DNA of 64,000 nucleotides from an uncultured bacterium (GCA_905214865.1 CAJMNO010000008.1:17130-81129); one strand, 5' to 3'; positions 33,543 to 45,756 are shown, counted from the first letter of the stretch. Numbers and translations are program-made. Notes: generated by a model not told the origin, from the sequence alone.

Positions 33543-34424
33543 ATGAGACGCGACGTAACGGTGACGAGGCGCACTCCCTCGCAGACGCTGCTCTACTTTG
33601 TCTCGATCCTCATGGCGGTCCTCGCGGGGCTCATCCTCGCTCTGGGCGTCGTCCTCGTGGTGATGGGCCACGCGAACATAGCCGACCAGCAGACCCGCAT
33701 GGGCGGCCTGGTCATCTGCGCCGCGGCGCTGCTGGGAGTCACCTCCTGGCTCGGCATACGTGCGGCCCGCGACTACTCCAAGGCGAGCGCCTACCGCTCG
33801 CTCTGCTACACCGTGAGCCTGCTCATCCTGCTGGTGATTATCGCGGGCTGGTCAAACGGGAAGATCGTGATCTTTGACCCCGTCGTGCTTGCCGCCACGG
33901 TCATCTACGTGCTGGTGTGCTCCTCGCTCGCCGACGAGGTGGAGAAGGACTACGCCCTCGGCGTCAAGGGTGAGCTCCTCGTGCTCGACGGGACCCAGCG
34001 CCGCCTCCACTTCATGGGCATGGTGCTCCTGCTCGAGGGCGTGGTGGCCCTGCTCGTCGCACTTCTCGCCTGGCTGCTCGGCGCCAACGGCATCGCCCCC
34101 AACGGTGCCGGATGGGTGTCCACCCCCGGCGAAATCGGCCTCGCAATCACCGGCGGGCTCCTCCTGGGCGCGGGGCTCCTCGCCACGTTCGGGGCCAACC
34201 ACCCGCAGCACATCGGCCCCTTCCTCGTGGTCTCGACCGTGGTCCTCGCGCTCGAGGTTGCATGGACCGTGCTGCAGTTCATGCACAGCGACATCACCGT
34301 CAGTGAGCTGCCCCTGACCTTCCTCACCATCCTCTTCACCTTCGCCTGCGTGCACCTTTCCCGCCAGATCAGGGACCAGGCCCATGAGGATGCAGAGGGC
34401 GAGAGGGACGTGACCATCGGCTAG
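33543..34424 (+). CDS. Eight-helix membrane protein of unknown function
   Basis: 293 residues. About eight hydrophobic helices in two blocks (residues 15-110 and 155-275) separated by a charged cytoplasmic segment with DEVEKDYALGVKGEL. No family was recognised. A strong GGAGG four bases before the ATG fixes the start. It is divergent from the antiporter with about 110 bases between. Followed by 1.1 kb of repeat-rich non-coding DNA. Confidence 0.75.
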   Translation: MRRDVTVTRRTPSQTLLYFVSILMAVLAGLILALGVVLVVMGHANIADQQTRMGGLVICAAALLGVTSWLGIRAARDYSKASAYRSLCYTVSLLILLVIIAGWSNGKIVIFDPVVLAATVIYVLVCSSLADEVEKDYALGVKGELLVLDGTQRRLHFMGMVLLLEGVVALLVALLAWLLGANGIAPNGAGWVSTPGEIGLAITGGLLLGAGLLATFGANHPQHIGPFLVVSTVVLALEVAWTVLQFMHSDITVSELPLTFLTILFTFACVHLSRQIRDQAHEDAEGERDVTIG

Positions 34425-34773
34425 GAGCCGACATCCGTCGGCATCCGCCCCCACGTCGCCGAGGAGGAACCCCCAAGGGTTCTCCAGCCTTTGCATCCCC
34501 ATCCATCTCACACCTCAAGCAGACGAGAGGTTCACAAGAGCAAAGAGCATGGTCAAAGAAGGGGTCCACGAGTAAGGTGCGTTGGGCCCCGGCCCTGCCC
34601 GCTCCTGAGTCTCGGCTTACGTCACGCGCCTCGTTCGGAGCGAAGACGTACACCGGATGACACCGTGAAAGAACGGCAGCGAGGGGAGCGTCTCCCGGGA
34701 GTGCACGCTCCTGCACGAGCGGAGAGACGCCGCTGTCCAATTTCCCCCGGCCCGCATGGACGGACCCCTCGTC
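34425..34773. other. Non-coding gap, first part
   Basis: No gene seen. It contains one copy, on the plus strand, of the TCAAAGAAGG core (34552-34561) that occurs on the minus strand at 35209-35461 and 45757-45990, so the copy here is inverted relative to those. Confidence 0.5.
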
Positions 34774-35046
34774 CGCTTAGTCCCGCTAGCCCCGCACGGG
34801 TTTTGCCCCCGGATGCTTAGCCACGCTAGTCCCGTGGTGGTTCGGGAAGCGTGCGCTTAGCGGCACTAGTCCTCTTGTGGATTGGGCCACCACATGCTTA
34901 GCGGAACTAGGCCTCTTGTGGATTGGGCCCCCACGTGCTTAGCGGCACTAGGCCTCTTGTCGATTCCAGCCGACAAACCCGCACGAGGGCTAGCACTGCT
35001 AAGCATCTCTCTCCGGAATCGACATGAGGACTAGGGATGTTAAGCG
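34774..35046. repeat. 41-bp repeat array, cluster B (5 direct + 2 inverted)
   Basis: Direct units start at 34774, 34814, 34854, 34895 and 34936 (periods 40, 40, 41, 41), each (T/C)GCTTAG, five bases, CTAG, then (T/G)CC and a (C/T)TTGT or GTGG stretch and GATT. Inverted units follow at about 34977-35007 and 35017-35046, reading CACGAGG-GCTAG-GCTAAGC and ATGAGG-ACTAG-TTAAGC. Unit ends (about 12 bases) vary. This is the longest of four such clusters in the window. Confidence 0.88.
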
Positions 35047-35204
35047 CACGAGCGCCGGATTCCCGTACGTGCGCGCCATGGCAGTTCTGGCGGAGGGTGT
35101 TCCCCGCCACGGGATGAAAGAACCTCAAGCCCAAATCGGCCCTTCCCTACGGAGGGATGGTCCATACATGCGAAAAGAACCCGTGGGGACAGGTCCCGAC
35201 CCCG

Positions 35205-35470
35205 TCCATTCTTTGACTCTGGCACCCCATCACCTACAGAAGGGCCAGCGTCTCCCGTTCCCCTTCCCATGCAAGGGCCCCACCAGCAATGACGCGTTTG
35301 CTGGCGGAGATGATAAACGACTCCGCATCCCTTCTTTGACTCTGAGGACTTGCCGGTCACCGAGGAGCGCGGCCTGCCCTCCCTCGTCGCGGGGGGACTC
35401 CCGTCCTCGAAAAGGCGCACTTACCCGTGTGGAGGGGAGCCGACCCCCTTCTTTGACCCCTGAGGGCTTC
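35205..35470 (-). repeat. Three TCAAAGAAGG-core repeats, about 120-bp spacing
   Basis: Copies of (G/A)GTCAAAGAA(G/T)GG on the minus strand lie at about 35209, 35330 and 35449. Each is accompanied on one side by GTAAGTG or GTAGGTG and a GA-rich stretch. No coding potential seen in any frame beyond short open readings. The core is shared with 34552 and the 45.7-46.0 kb repeats. Confidence 0.65.
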
Positions 35471-35511
35471 CTCCCGCGGAATCCACTTACAGCCAGCGGG
35501 GGCGGATGCAA

Positions 35512-35547
35512 CGAGGGGCGCCCGCTGGTTTCCGCGGGCGCCCCTCG
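35512..35547 (-). terminator. Terminator of gltBD
   Basis: Perfect 14-bp stem CGAGGGGCGCCCGC/GCGGGCGCCCCTCG with an eight-base loop, about 30 bases past the gltD stop. The tail TTGCATCC is weakly T-rich. Confidence 0.8.
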
Positions 35548-35577
35548 CTAGAATGCTTCTCTTCTCTCCCCTGGCTA

Positions 35578-37041
35578 CTAGAGTCCCAGGTCTGCCGCCA
35601 CCTCGCCGGCGCAGGCGAGGCCGTCGCTGATGGCCGTGACCACGAGGGTCGACCCGTTGCGGGCATCACCGGTCGCATAGACCGCGTCGCTGACGGTGCG
35701 GTGAGAGCCGGCCTCGGCAAGGCGGGGACGCACGCCGCCCCGCACGGAGTCCACGTCGACGCCCAGGGCATCGTAGACCGACCTCTGGGGACCGGTGAAG
35801 CCGCAGGCGATGAGCACGAGCTGGGCGGGGATGGTCTGCTCGCTCCCCTCGATGCGCACGGGCTTGCCGTTGGACCAGTCGAGCGAGACGATGCGCAGCC
35901 CCTCGACGGAGCCGTCCTCGCCCACCAGGGCCTCGAGCGTGTCGGTGGCCCAGGTGCGGGGGTCGTGACCAAACCTCTGGTCGGCCTCAAGCTGGCCGTA
36001 GTCGTCCTTGCGGACGTCGGGCCACTCGGGCCAGGGGTTGCCTGCGAGGCGCTCGTGGGGAGGCTCGGGGAGGAACTCGAACTGACGGATGCTCTTGGCG
36101 CCCTGGCGCAGCGCCGTCGCGACGCAGTCCGTGCCGGTGTCACCGCCGCCGATGACCACGACGTCCCTGCCCTTGGCGCTCACCTTGGGGGCACCGTCCC
36201 CCAGCACGTCCTTGGTGGCCTGCGTGAGGTAGTCGACGGCAAGGACCACGCCATCAGCATCCATGCCCGGGACGCGCAGCGTGCGGGCGTCGCCCGCGCC
36301 GACGGCAACGACCACGGCGTCGAACTCGTCCCTGAGCGCCTTGGCGACCTTGGGGTCGGAGGCGTCGGTGGAGAGACGGAACTGTATGCCGCTCCTCCCC
36401 ATGAGGTCGCTCCTGCGCCTCACCACGTCCTTGGGGAGCTTCATGTTGGGGATGCCGTACATGAGGAGACCACCCGCACGGTCGCTGCGCTCCACCACGG
36501 TGACGGCGGCGCCGCGGCTCGCGAGCTCCCATGCGCAGGCGAGACCGGAGGGGCCGGAGCCCACGACCGCCACCTTGGGGGCGCCCTCCGCCGGTGCGGG
36601 GAGCGGATCGACCTCGCCCGCGGCCCAAGCGTGGTCGGAGATCGCGCGCTCGTTGTCCCTGATCGTAGTGGCGCCCTCGTACAGGCCCAGGTTGCAGGCC
36701 TTCTCGCACAGGGCGGGGCACACGCGACCCGTGAACTCGGGGAACGGGTTGGTGAGGCTCATCCTCTGGGCGGCATCGGACCACAGGCCACGCCACACCA
36801 GGTCGTTCCACTCGGGGATGAGGTTGTGGAGCGGGCAGCCCGAGACGCGCCCGCGGTCGCCGAAGGGCATGCCGGTCTGGCAGAACGCGACGCCGCACAT
36901 CATGCACCTCGACGCCTGGCGGCGCTGGCCCTCCTCGTCCAGGGGAATGGCGAACTCGTCGTAGTCGAGCAGCGTCTGGTCCTTGGGCCGCTCGCCGTGC
37001 TCCTGGCGCTTGACATCCAGAAATGCTCCGGACTTGCCCAT
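35578..37041 (-). CDS. gltD: Glutamate synthase (NADPH), small subunit
   Basis: 487 residues. The beta subunit takes electrons from NADPH via FAD and Fe-S clusters to the large subunit. N-terminal cysteine-rich ferredoxin-like domain (CMMCGVAFCQTG, CPALCEKACNLG), then FAD motif VAVVGSGPSGLACAWELAS and NADPH motif VVVIGGGDTGTDCVATALRQG, with C-terminal GFTGPQRS and YATGDARNGSTLVVTAISDG. Normal length for GltD. Its ATG overlaps the gltB stop as TAATG, so translation is coupled. A strong terminator follows. Confidence 0.96.
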   Translation of the reverse strand: MGKSGAFLDVKRQEHGERPKDQTLLDYDEFAIPLDEEGQRRQASRCMMCGVAFCQTGMPFGDRGRVSGCPLHNLIPEWNDLVWRGLWSDAAQRMSLTNPFPEFTGRVCPALCEKACNLGLYEGATTIRDNERAISDHAWAAGEVDPLPAPAEGAPKVAVVGSGPSGLACAWELASRGAAVTVVERSDRAGGLLMYGIPNMKLPKDVVRRRSDLMGRSGIQFRLSTDASDPKVAKALRDEFDAVVVAVGAGDARTLRVPGMDADGVVLAVDYLTQATKDVLGDGAPKVSAKGRDVVVIGGGDTGTDCVATALRQGAKSIRQFEFLPEPPHERLAGNPWPEWPDVRKDDYGQLEADQRFGHDPRTWATDTLEALVGEDGSVEGLRIVSLDWSNGKPVRIEGSEQTIPAQLVLIACGFTGPQRSVYDALGVDVDSVRGGVRPRLAEAGSHRTVSDAVYATGDARNGSTLVVTAISDGLACAGEVAADLGL

Positions 37042-40000
37042 TACATTCCCCTCCTCATGGTCTCGAACGCGGTCTCGACCGCGTCGTCGTGGGTCGCTCC
37101 CTTGGACTCCTCATCGCGCACGAGCGCCAGGATCTGGGCGTACTCGACGGGGATGACCTTCTTGAAGCGGCTGCGCTCTGCGTCGAACTGGTACAGGAGC
37201 CTGATGCCCCTGGGGCTGTTGGTGCGCTCCACGTGCTCCCTGATGAGCTCGCGGACGTGCTCGATCTCGTCGTCGCTCGGGCGCTCGATCTGGACCATGT
37301 CCATGTTGCAGCGCTGCTCGAGGGTGCCGAACTCGTCGTAGACGTAGGCGACGCCGCCGCTCATGCCCGCCGCAAAGTTCTGCCCAACCTCGCCGAGGAT
37401 GAGCGCCTCTCCGCCGGTCATGTACTCGCAGCCGTGGTTGCCCACGCCCTCGCACACGATTGTGGCACCGGAGTTGCGGACGCCGAAGCGCTGGCCGGCG
37501 AGGCCGTTGATGAAGCCACGACCCGAGGTCGCGCCGTAGAAGGCGACGTTGCCGATGCTCACGTTCTCGTCGAACTTGTAGCTCGCGCGCGGCGAGGGCG
37601 CCACTGTCAGGATGCCGCCGGAGAGGCCCTTGCCAAAGTAGTCGTTGGCGTCTCCCTGGATGTTGAGCGTGACGCCCTTGGGCAGGAACGCGCCGAAGCT
37701 CTGTCCGCCGGAGCCCGAGCAGTCGATGGTGATGGCGCCGTCGGGCAGGCCGTCGGGATGCGCCTTGGTGACCGTGGAGCCCAGCAGAGTGCCCACGCAG
37801 CGATTGACGTTGGCGATGTCCACCTGGAAGTGGATGGGCTTGAGGTGCTCGCGCGCGTCGCTCGTGTAGGGCACGAAGAGCGTGGAGTCGAGCGTGCGGT
37901 CGAGCTCGGGGTCAAAGTCCATGGACTCCAGGTGGTGCGGGCACTCGGCGCCGGGCACGTTCTTGCCGAACACGTTGGTGGACGGCGCGAGGATGCGGGA
38001 CAGGTCGCAGAGGTTGGCCTTCTCGGCGCCCTCGACCTTGACCTGGCGCAGGCACTCGGGGTGCCCGACCATGTCGTCGACGGTGCGGAAGCCGAGCTTG
38101 GCCATGATCTCGCGCAGCTCGCGGGCGACGAAGGTCATGAAGTTGACCACGTGCTCGGGCTTGCCGGCAAAGTGGCTGCGCAGGTAGGCGTTCTGGGTGC
38201 AGATGCCCACCGGGCAGGTGTCCTGCTGGCACGCGCGCTGCATGAGGCAGCCCATGGCCATGAGCGGGGCGGTGGCGAAGCCAAACTCCTCGGCGCCCAG
38301 GAGCGCCGCCACGGCGACGTCGCGGCCGTCCATGAGCTTGCCGTCGGCCTCGAGCACCACGCGGGAGCGCAGGCCGTTCATGAGCAGGGTCTGCTGGGTC
38401 TCGGCCAGGCCGAGCTCCAGGGGCAGGCCGGCGTGGTACACCGAGTCGCGCGGGGCCGCGCCCGTGCCGCCGTTGGCGCCCGAAATCGAGATCTTGGAGG
38501 CACCGCCCTTGGCGACGCCCGTGGCGATGGTGCCCACGCCCGCCTCGCTCACGAGCTTGACCGAGACGCGCGCGGATGGGTTGGCGTTGCGCAGGTCGAA
38601 GATGAGCTCGGCGAGGTCCTCGATGGAGTAGATGTCGTGGTGGGGCGGGGGCGAGATCAGGCCAACGCCGGGCGTGGAGCGCCTGACGCGCGCGACCCAC
38701 GGCCAGACCTTCTTGCCGGGCAGGTGGCCGCCCTCGCCGGGCTTGGCGCCCTGAGCCATCTTGATCTGGATCTCGACCCCGCTGCACAGGTAGCGGCTCG
38801 TGACGCCAAAGCGGCCCGATGCGACCTGCTTGATGGCGGAGTTGGCGCTGTCACCGTTGGGAAGCGCGTCCTCGCGCGCGGGGTCCTCGCCGCCCTCGCC
38901 GGTGTTGGAGCGCCCACCCAGGCGGTTCATGGCGATGGCCAGGCACTCGTGCGCCTCCTGCGAGATGGCGCCAAAGCTCATGGCGCCGGTGTTGAAGCGC
39001 TTGACGATGGACTCCACGGGCTCGACCTCGTCCAGGGACACGGGACCGGAGGGCAGGGGCACGAACTCCAGGAGGTCGCGCAGCACCACGGTGCGGCCCT
39101 TGCGGTGGACGCCGGCGCTGTAGCTCCTGAAGCGCTCGTAGTCACCCTCGCGCACGGAGCGCTGGAGGTCGTAGATCACGTCGGGGCTGATGATGTGGTC
39201 CTCGCCGCCAAGCGGGCGCCACTTGGTCAGGCCGGCCGTCGCAAGCTGGTTGGGCGCGTGCGACTTGGAGAGCGCGAGCGCCTCGTCGTAGCGACGGTCG
39301 CACCACCGCTCGATGTCGGCGAACCCCAGGCCGCCCACGCGGCTCACGGTGCCCTCGAAGCAGGTGCTCACGACCTCGTCGGAGAGGCCCACGATCTCGA
39401 AGATCTGGGCGGAGTGGTAGCCCTGGACGGTGGAGATACCCATCTTGCTCATGATCGAGACGATGCCCGAGACCACGGCCTTGTCGTAGTTGGCCACGCC
39501 CTGCTCGGCCGAGACGTCGATGGCGCCCTTCTCGGCCATGCGCTCGATCGTCTCATGCGCCATGTAGGGGTAGATGCCCGAGGCGGAGTAGCCCACCAGC
39601 GTGGCGAAGTCGTGCGGCGTGATCGCGTCGCCCGCCTCCATCACGATGTCGGCGAGCATGCGGATGCCCGCCTGGATCATGTGGTTGTGCACCGCGCCAA
39701 GGGAGAGGAGCGACGGGATGGGGACCTCGCCCTCCCCCGCGCGGTCGGAGAGCACGATGATGTTGGTGCCGGCGCGGACGCTGTCCTCGACCTGGGAACA
39801 GAGGTCCCTGAGGGCCTTCTCCAGGGCGTCGGGGCCGCCGTCGCGGCGGTAGGTCGCCGAGAAGCGGCGCGCGTGGAAGCCGGTGCGGTCCACGGACGCG
39901 ATGCGCTCGAACTCCCCCTTGGTGAGAATGGGCGACTTCAGGCGGATGAGGCGGCAGGTGTCGCGGCTGTCCTCCAGGAGGTTGCCGTGGTTACCCAGGT

Positions 40001-41663
40001 AGAGCACCGTCGAGGTGACCAGGCTCTCGCGCAGCGCATCGATGGGCGGGTTGGTGACCTGGGCAAACAGCTGGTTGAAGTAGTCGTAGAACGAGCGCGG
40101 GTGGTGCGAGAGCACGGCCAGCGGGATGTCGGCGCCCATGGACGAGAGGGGCGCCTTGCCCTGGTTGGCCATGGGTCGCAGGGCCTCGTCCACGTCGTCG
40201 TAGTGGTAGCCCAGCTTGGCCATGCGGCTGGTCTGGCCCACTCCGGCGTCACGGGGGGCGGCCTCGCCCTCGGGCTCGTGCAGGTCCTCGACGTCGAGGG
40301 TCTCGGCGCGCAGCCAGTCGGCGTAGGGCTTCCTGCTGGCGAAGCGGCCCCTCAGCTCGTCATTCCAGAGGACGCGGCCCTCCTCCTGGTCCACGAAGAG
40401 CATCTCCCCCGGGCCAAGGCAGCCGGACTGCAGCAGGTTCTCGGGGTCCACGTCGAGGGCGCCCGCCTCGCTCGAGAGCACGAAGCGGTTGTCGCGCGTG
40501 ACGTAGTAGCGGGCGGGACGCAGGCCGTTGCGGTCGAGGGCAGCACCCATGCCGCGGCCGTCGGAGAACGCGATGGCGGCGGGGCCGTCCCACGGCTCCA
40601 TGAGCATGGAGAGGTAGGCGTCGTAGGCGCGGCGCTGGCGCGAGAGGGCCTTGTTGTGATCCCAGGGCTCGGGGAGCATGAGCGTGACGGCGCGCGGGAG
40701 CTCCCAGCCGTTGACGTGCAGGAACTCGAGCACGTTGTCCAGGATCGCCGAGTCGGAGCCCTCGCGGTCGATGATGGGGACGACCTTCTTGAGGTCCTCG
40801 CCCAGCACGGGCGAGTACAGGTTCGGCTCGCGGGCGCGGATCCAGTTGACGTTGCCGCGCAGCGTGTTGATCTCGCCGTTATGGATGATCAGGCGGTTGG
40901 GGTGCGCGCGCTCCCAGCTGGGGGTGGTGTTGGTGGAGTAACGCGAGTGCACCAGGGCGAGCGAGCTCTCCACGGCGGCGTCGTTGAGGTCGAGGAAGAA
41001 GCGGCGCATCTGGGTGGCGACGAGCATGCCCTTGTAGACGATCGTGCGCGAGCTCATGGAGCACACGTAGAAGATCTTGCCCTCCAGCGCATGCTCGGCC
41101 TTCGCCTTGCCCTCGATGGTGCGGCGGCACACGTACAGGCGGCGCTCGAAGTCGTCGCCGCGGTCCACGCCCTCGGGACGGGCGAGGAACGCCTGCAGGA
41201 TGGTGGGCATGCAGTCGCGCGCCGTCTCGCCCAGGTCATGCGCGTCCACGGGGACCTCGCGCCAGAACAGCAGGGGCACACCCTCCTCGGCGCAGCCCTC
41301 CTCGAACACGCGCTTGGCCGCCGCGACGCCCGCGTCGTCCTGGGGGAAGAAGAGCATCGCGACGCCGTAGTCGCCCTCCTCCGGGAGGATCTGGCCCCAG
41401 CGCTGCGCCTCCTTGCGGAAGAAGCGGTGAGGCACCTGGAACAGGATTCCCGCGCCGTCGCCGGTGTTGTGCTCCAGCCCCTTGCCGCCACGATGCTCGA
41501 GGTTGAGGAGCACCGACAGGGCGTCGTCCACGATGGCGTGGCTGCGCTTGCCGTCGATCTGCGCCAGCGCGCCGATGCCGCAGGCGTCGTGGTCGAACTC
41601 CTGGCGGTACAGCCCCCTCTCCTCGAGGTCCCTCACGCCCTCGGACAGTTCGCTATAGCTCAT
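37041..41663 (-). CDS. gltB: Glutamate synthase, large subunit
   Basis: 1540 residues. Makes two glutamates from glutamine and 2-oxoglutarate. A propeptide of 27 residues would be removed to expose the nucleophile Cys28 in HDACGIGALAQ. Then the N-terminal amidotransferase, central domain, FMN-binding synthase domain (GAISQEAHECLAIAMN, GANGGTGAAPRDSV), the 3Fe-4S cysteines CQQDTCPVGIC and the C-terminal beta-helix (SGGILTVAPSP, GVGNHGCEYMTGG). All expected parts are present and in frame. It overlaps gltD by one base. The promoter region is at 41690-41715. Together with GlnN this forms the GS-GOGAT route. Confidence 0.97.
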   Translation of the reverse strand: MSYSELSEGVRDLEERGLYRQEFDHDACGIGALAQIDGKRSHAIVDDALSVLLNLEHRGGKGLEHNTGDGAGILFQVPHRFFRKEAQRWGQILPEEGDYGVAMLFFPQDDAGVAAAKRVFEEGCAEEGVPLLFWREVPVDAHDLGETARDCMPTILQAFLARPEGVDRGDDFERRLYVCRRTIEGKAKAEHALEGKIFYVCSMSSRTIVYKGMLVATQMRRFFLDLNDAAVESSLALVHSRYSTNTTPSWERAHPNRLIIHNGEINTLRGNVNWIRAREPNLYSPVLGEDLKKVVPIIDREGSDSAILDNVLEFLHVNGWELPRAVTLMLPEPWDHNKALSRQRRAYDAYLSMLMEPWDGPAAIAFSDGRGMGAALDRNGLRPARYYVTRDNRFVLSSEAGALDVDPENLLQSGCLGPGEMLFVDQEEGRVLWNDELRGRFASRKPYADWLRAETLDVEDLHEPEGEAAPRDAGVGQTSRMAKLGYHYDDVDEALRPMANQGKAPLSSMGADIPLAVLSHHPRSFYDYFNQLFAQVTNPPIDALRESLVTSTVLYLGNHGNLLEDSRDTCRLIRLKSPILTKGEFERIASVDRTGFHARRFSATYRRDGGPDALEKALRDLCSQVEDSVRAGTNIIVLSDRAGEGEVPIPSLLSLGAVHNHMIQAGIRMLADIVMEAGDAITPHDFATLVGYSASGIYPYMAHETIERMAEKGAIDVSAEQGVANYDKAVVSGIVSIMSKMGISTVQGYHSAQIFEIVGLSDEVVSTCFEGTVSRVGGLGFADIERWCDRRYDEALALSKSHAPNQLATAGLTKWRPLGGEDHIISPDVIYDLQRSVREGDYERFRSYSAGVHRKGRTVVLRDLLEFVPLPSGPVSLDEVEPVESIVKRFNTGAMSFGAISQEAHECLAIAMNRLGGRSNTGEGGEDPAREDALPNGDSANSAIKQVASGRFGVTSRYLCSGVEIQIKMAQGAKPGEGGHLPGKKVWPWVARVRRSTPGVGLISPPPHHDIYSIEDLAELIFDLRNANPSARVSVKLVSEAGVGTIATGVAKGGASKISISGANGGTGAAPRDSVYHAGLPLELGLAETQQTLLMNGLRSRVVLEADGKLMDGRDVAVAALLGAEEFGFATAPLMAMGCLMQRACQQDTCPVGICTQNAYLRSHFAGKPEHVVNFMTFVARELREIMAKLGFRTVDDMVGHPECLRQVKVEGAEKANLCDLSRILAPSTNVFGKNVPGAECPHHLESMDFDPELDRTLDSTLFVPYTSDAREHLKPIHFQVDIANVNRCVGTLLGSTVTKAHPDGLPDGAITIDCSGSGGQSFGAFLPKGVTLNIQGDANDYFGKGLSGGILTVAPSPRASYKFDENVSIGNVAFYGATSGRGFINGLAGQRFGVRNSGATIVCEGVGNHGCEYMTGGEALILGEVGQNFAAGMSGGVAYVYDEFGTLEQRCNMDMVQIERPSDDEIEHVRELIREHVERTNSPRGIRLLYQFDAERSRFKKVIPVEYAQILALVRDEESKGATHDDAVETAFETMRRGM

Positions 41664-41689
41664 TGCCTCTCCCGTTTCCTAGTGGCACT

Positions 41690-41715
41690 GATTCCATTGT
41701 GGGTTTGGAATCATA
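41690..41715 (-). promoter_or_regulatory. gltB promoter region with inverted repeat
   Basis: Minus strand TATGAT (41710-41715) is a plausible -10; the -35 is poor. Just downstream a 7-bp inverted repeat GATTCCA/TGGAATC (41690-41696, 41706-41712) overlaps the expected transcription start and could be an operator. The start codon is 27 bases further. Confidence 0.4.
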
Positions 41716-41916
41716 TAACCCGCTTGGTTTCGCCCCGATTACGACACCCCCGCTCCGCGAACATGACAAAGCCGCGTCACCTTCTCGTAGCCACGACGAA
41801 ACAAACGGGCGGCACGACGGGGCGCTGCGGCGTGCCGACGCCCCTCTCCCCTGGTTTGGGATATTGGATTTCAGGAAGTATTCATGCAAGGGAGAGGAAC
41901 GGTGCCCCCGTCTTGG
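41716..41916. other. Gap between gltB promoter and ligA terminator
   Basis: No gene. A CCTCTCCC / GGGAGAGG inverted pair (about 41848-41896) brackets an AT-rich stretch around GGATATTGGATTTC; meaning unknown. Confidence 0.35.
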
Positions 41917-41947
41917 GAGGGGACCCGACGGGATTCGGCGTCCCCTC
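41917..41947 (-). terminator. Possible terminator after ligA
   Basis: Stem GAGGGGAC/GTCCCCTC with inner CCG/CGG pairs, about 70 bases past the ligA stop. No T-run, so tentative. Confidence 0.5.
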
Positions 41948-42015
41948 GGCGCGCGGTGGGCACGGCCGACGCGCGTGCCGCCGCCACGTCGAGGCGCGAC
42001 GGCACGCGCCAAGCC

Positions 42016-44991
<2,976 letters not shown>

Positions 44992-45299
44992 AAAGTCGTG
45001 GCTGGGAGGCATGCGGAAGTCTGTCGCCCCCGGCCCCAGGCAACGCCGCGACAGGCCCCCTCGTCCAAGGCCGTTTCAAAAGAACTCTAAGAGGGGGTGG
45101 GCACCGGCGGTTGTCGAGGCTCGAAGAGCAACCGGTAGAGGGATGGCTCCGCAGTTCGCCCCCGTGGCAGAGCATCTGCCCAATGGGCAACGGATCATCG
45201 ACGTTCACGCCTCCCCATGTGCCCGTAGGTGCCGCTTCCATAGCCGAAGGACATCCCGTCGTCCTTGCGGGCCGATTCACATCATCAATTTTCTCACTA
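44992..45299. other. Non-coding gap after the HsmA-like gene
   Basis: No convincing gene, RNA or terminator seen in these 308 bases. The palindromic repeats begin at 45300. Confidence 0.4.
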
Positions 45300-45513
45300 T
45301 GGCAGCCACGTCCCGAAATGAGTGCTCATGTCGGGCTTGTAGTGCCACCCGCCCCGCATTCCCGCAGCTGGCAGTTGGCCAACCTACATGCGTTGGCAGC
45401 AACTTCCCGATATGAGTACTCATATCGGGCTTCCGTTGCCATCCAACCCTGGAGAGGGACCCTTTTGGCAGCAAACTCCCGTAGTGAGTACTCACATCAG
45501 GAGTTTGCTGCCA
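45300..45513. repeat. Three 48-bp palindromic elements with GAGTACTC-type core
   Basis: Units at 45300-45347, 45394-45441 and 45466-45513 are each exactly 48 bp and run from TGGCAGC to (T/G)(T/C)GCCA. In the second, positions 45406-45429 form a perfect 24-bp palindrome centred on GAGT|ACTC. In the third the outer 14 bp on each side pair perfectly (TGGCAGCAAACTCC). Sequence differences are partly compensated, as expected of folded or protein-bound elements. An apparent minus-strand reading of 110 codons across them only reflects the repeats. Confidence 0.85.
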
Positions 45514-45756
45514 GGAGATTACGCCGCTCGTTACCGTTGACAGTATTACCTGCGGGAACGTAGGTCCTTCCTTCGCGAGAAGGGAATGATCTCCCGGGAA
45601 GGTGCTCACCCGGGCGTTCTCCCGTCATGCTGCAAACTTTGATGCTTTCGGATGACGGTACCATCGTCAAGCCGCCGAGGGGAGCAGACGGGCTGTTGGG
45701 GCTGTTGGGGCCGTCGGGACCGCTGTCTGCGACTCTGTCATCATCCCAGCCCCCCT
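45514..45756. other. Non-coding gap between repeat blocks
   Basis: No gene seen. A short tandem of GGGCTGTTG-like nonamers (three, near 45690-45715) lies within an inverted GCAGAC/GTCTGC pair. Confidence 0.4.

Noticed and set aside
34774..35046. CRISPR array
   Set aside because: Regular 41-bp units look CRISPR-like, but constant parts are longer than the 12-base variable ends, copies turn round within a cluster, and no cas gene is present.
35040..35511. Minus-strand short readings with repeated VKEG-like peptides
   Set aside because: They come from the TCAAAGAAGG repeats in different frames, so the DNA, not a protein, is repeated.
45277..45609. Minus-strand 110-codon reading with repeated peptide segments
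   Set aside because: The peptide repeats arise from translating the 48-bp palindromes; no ribosome site and no family.
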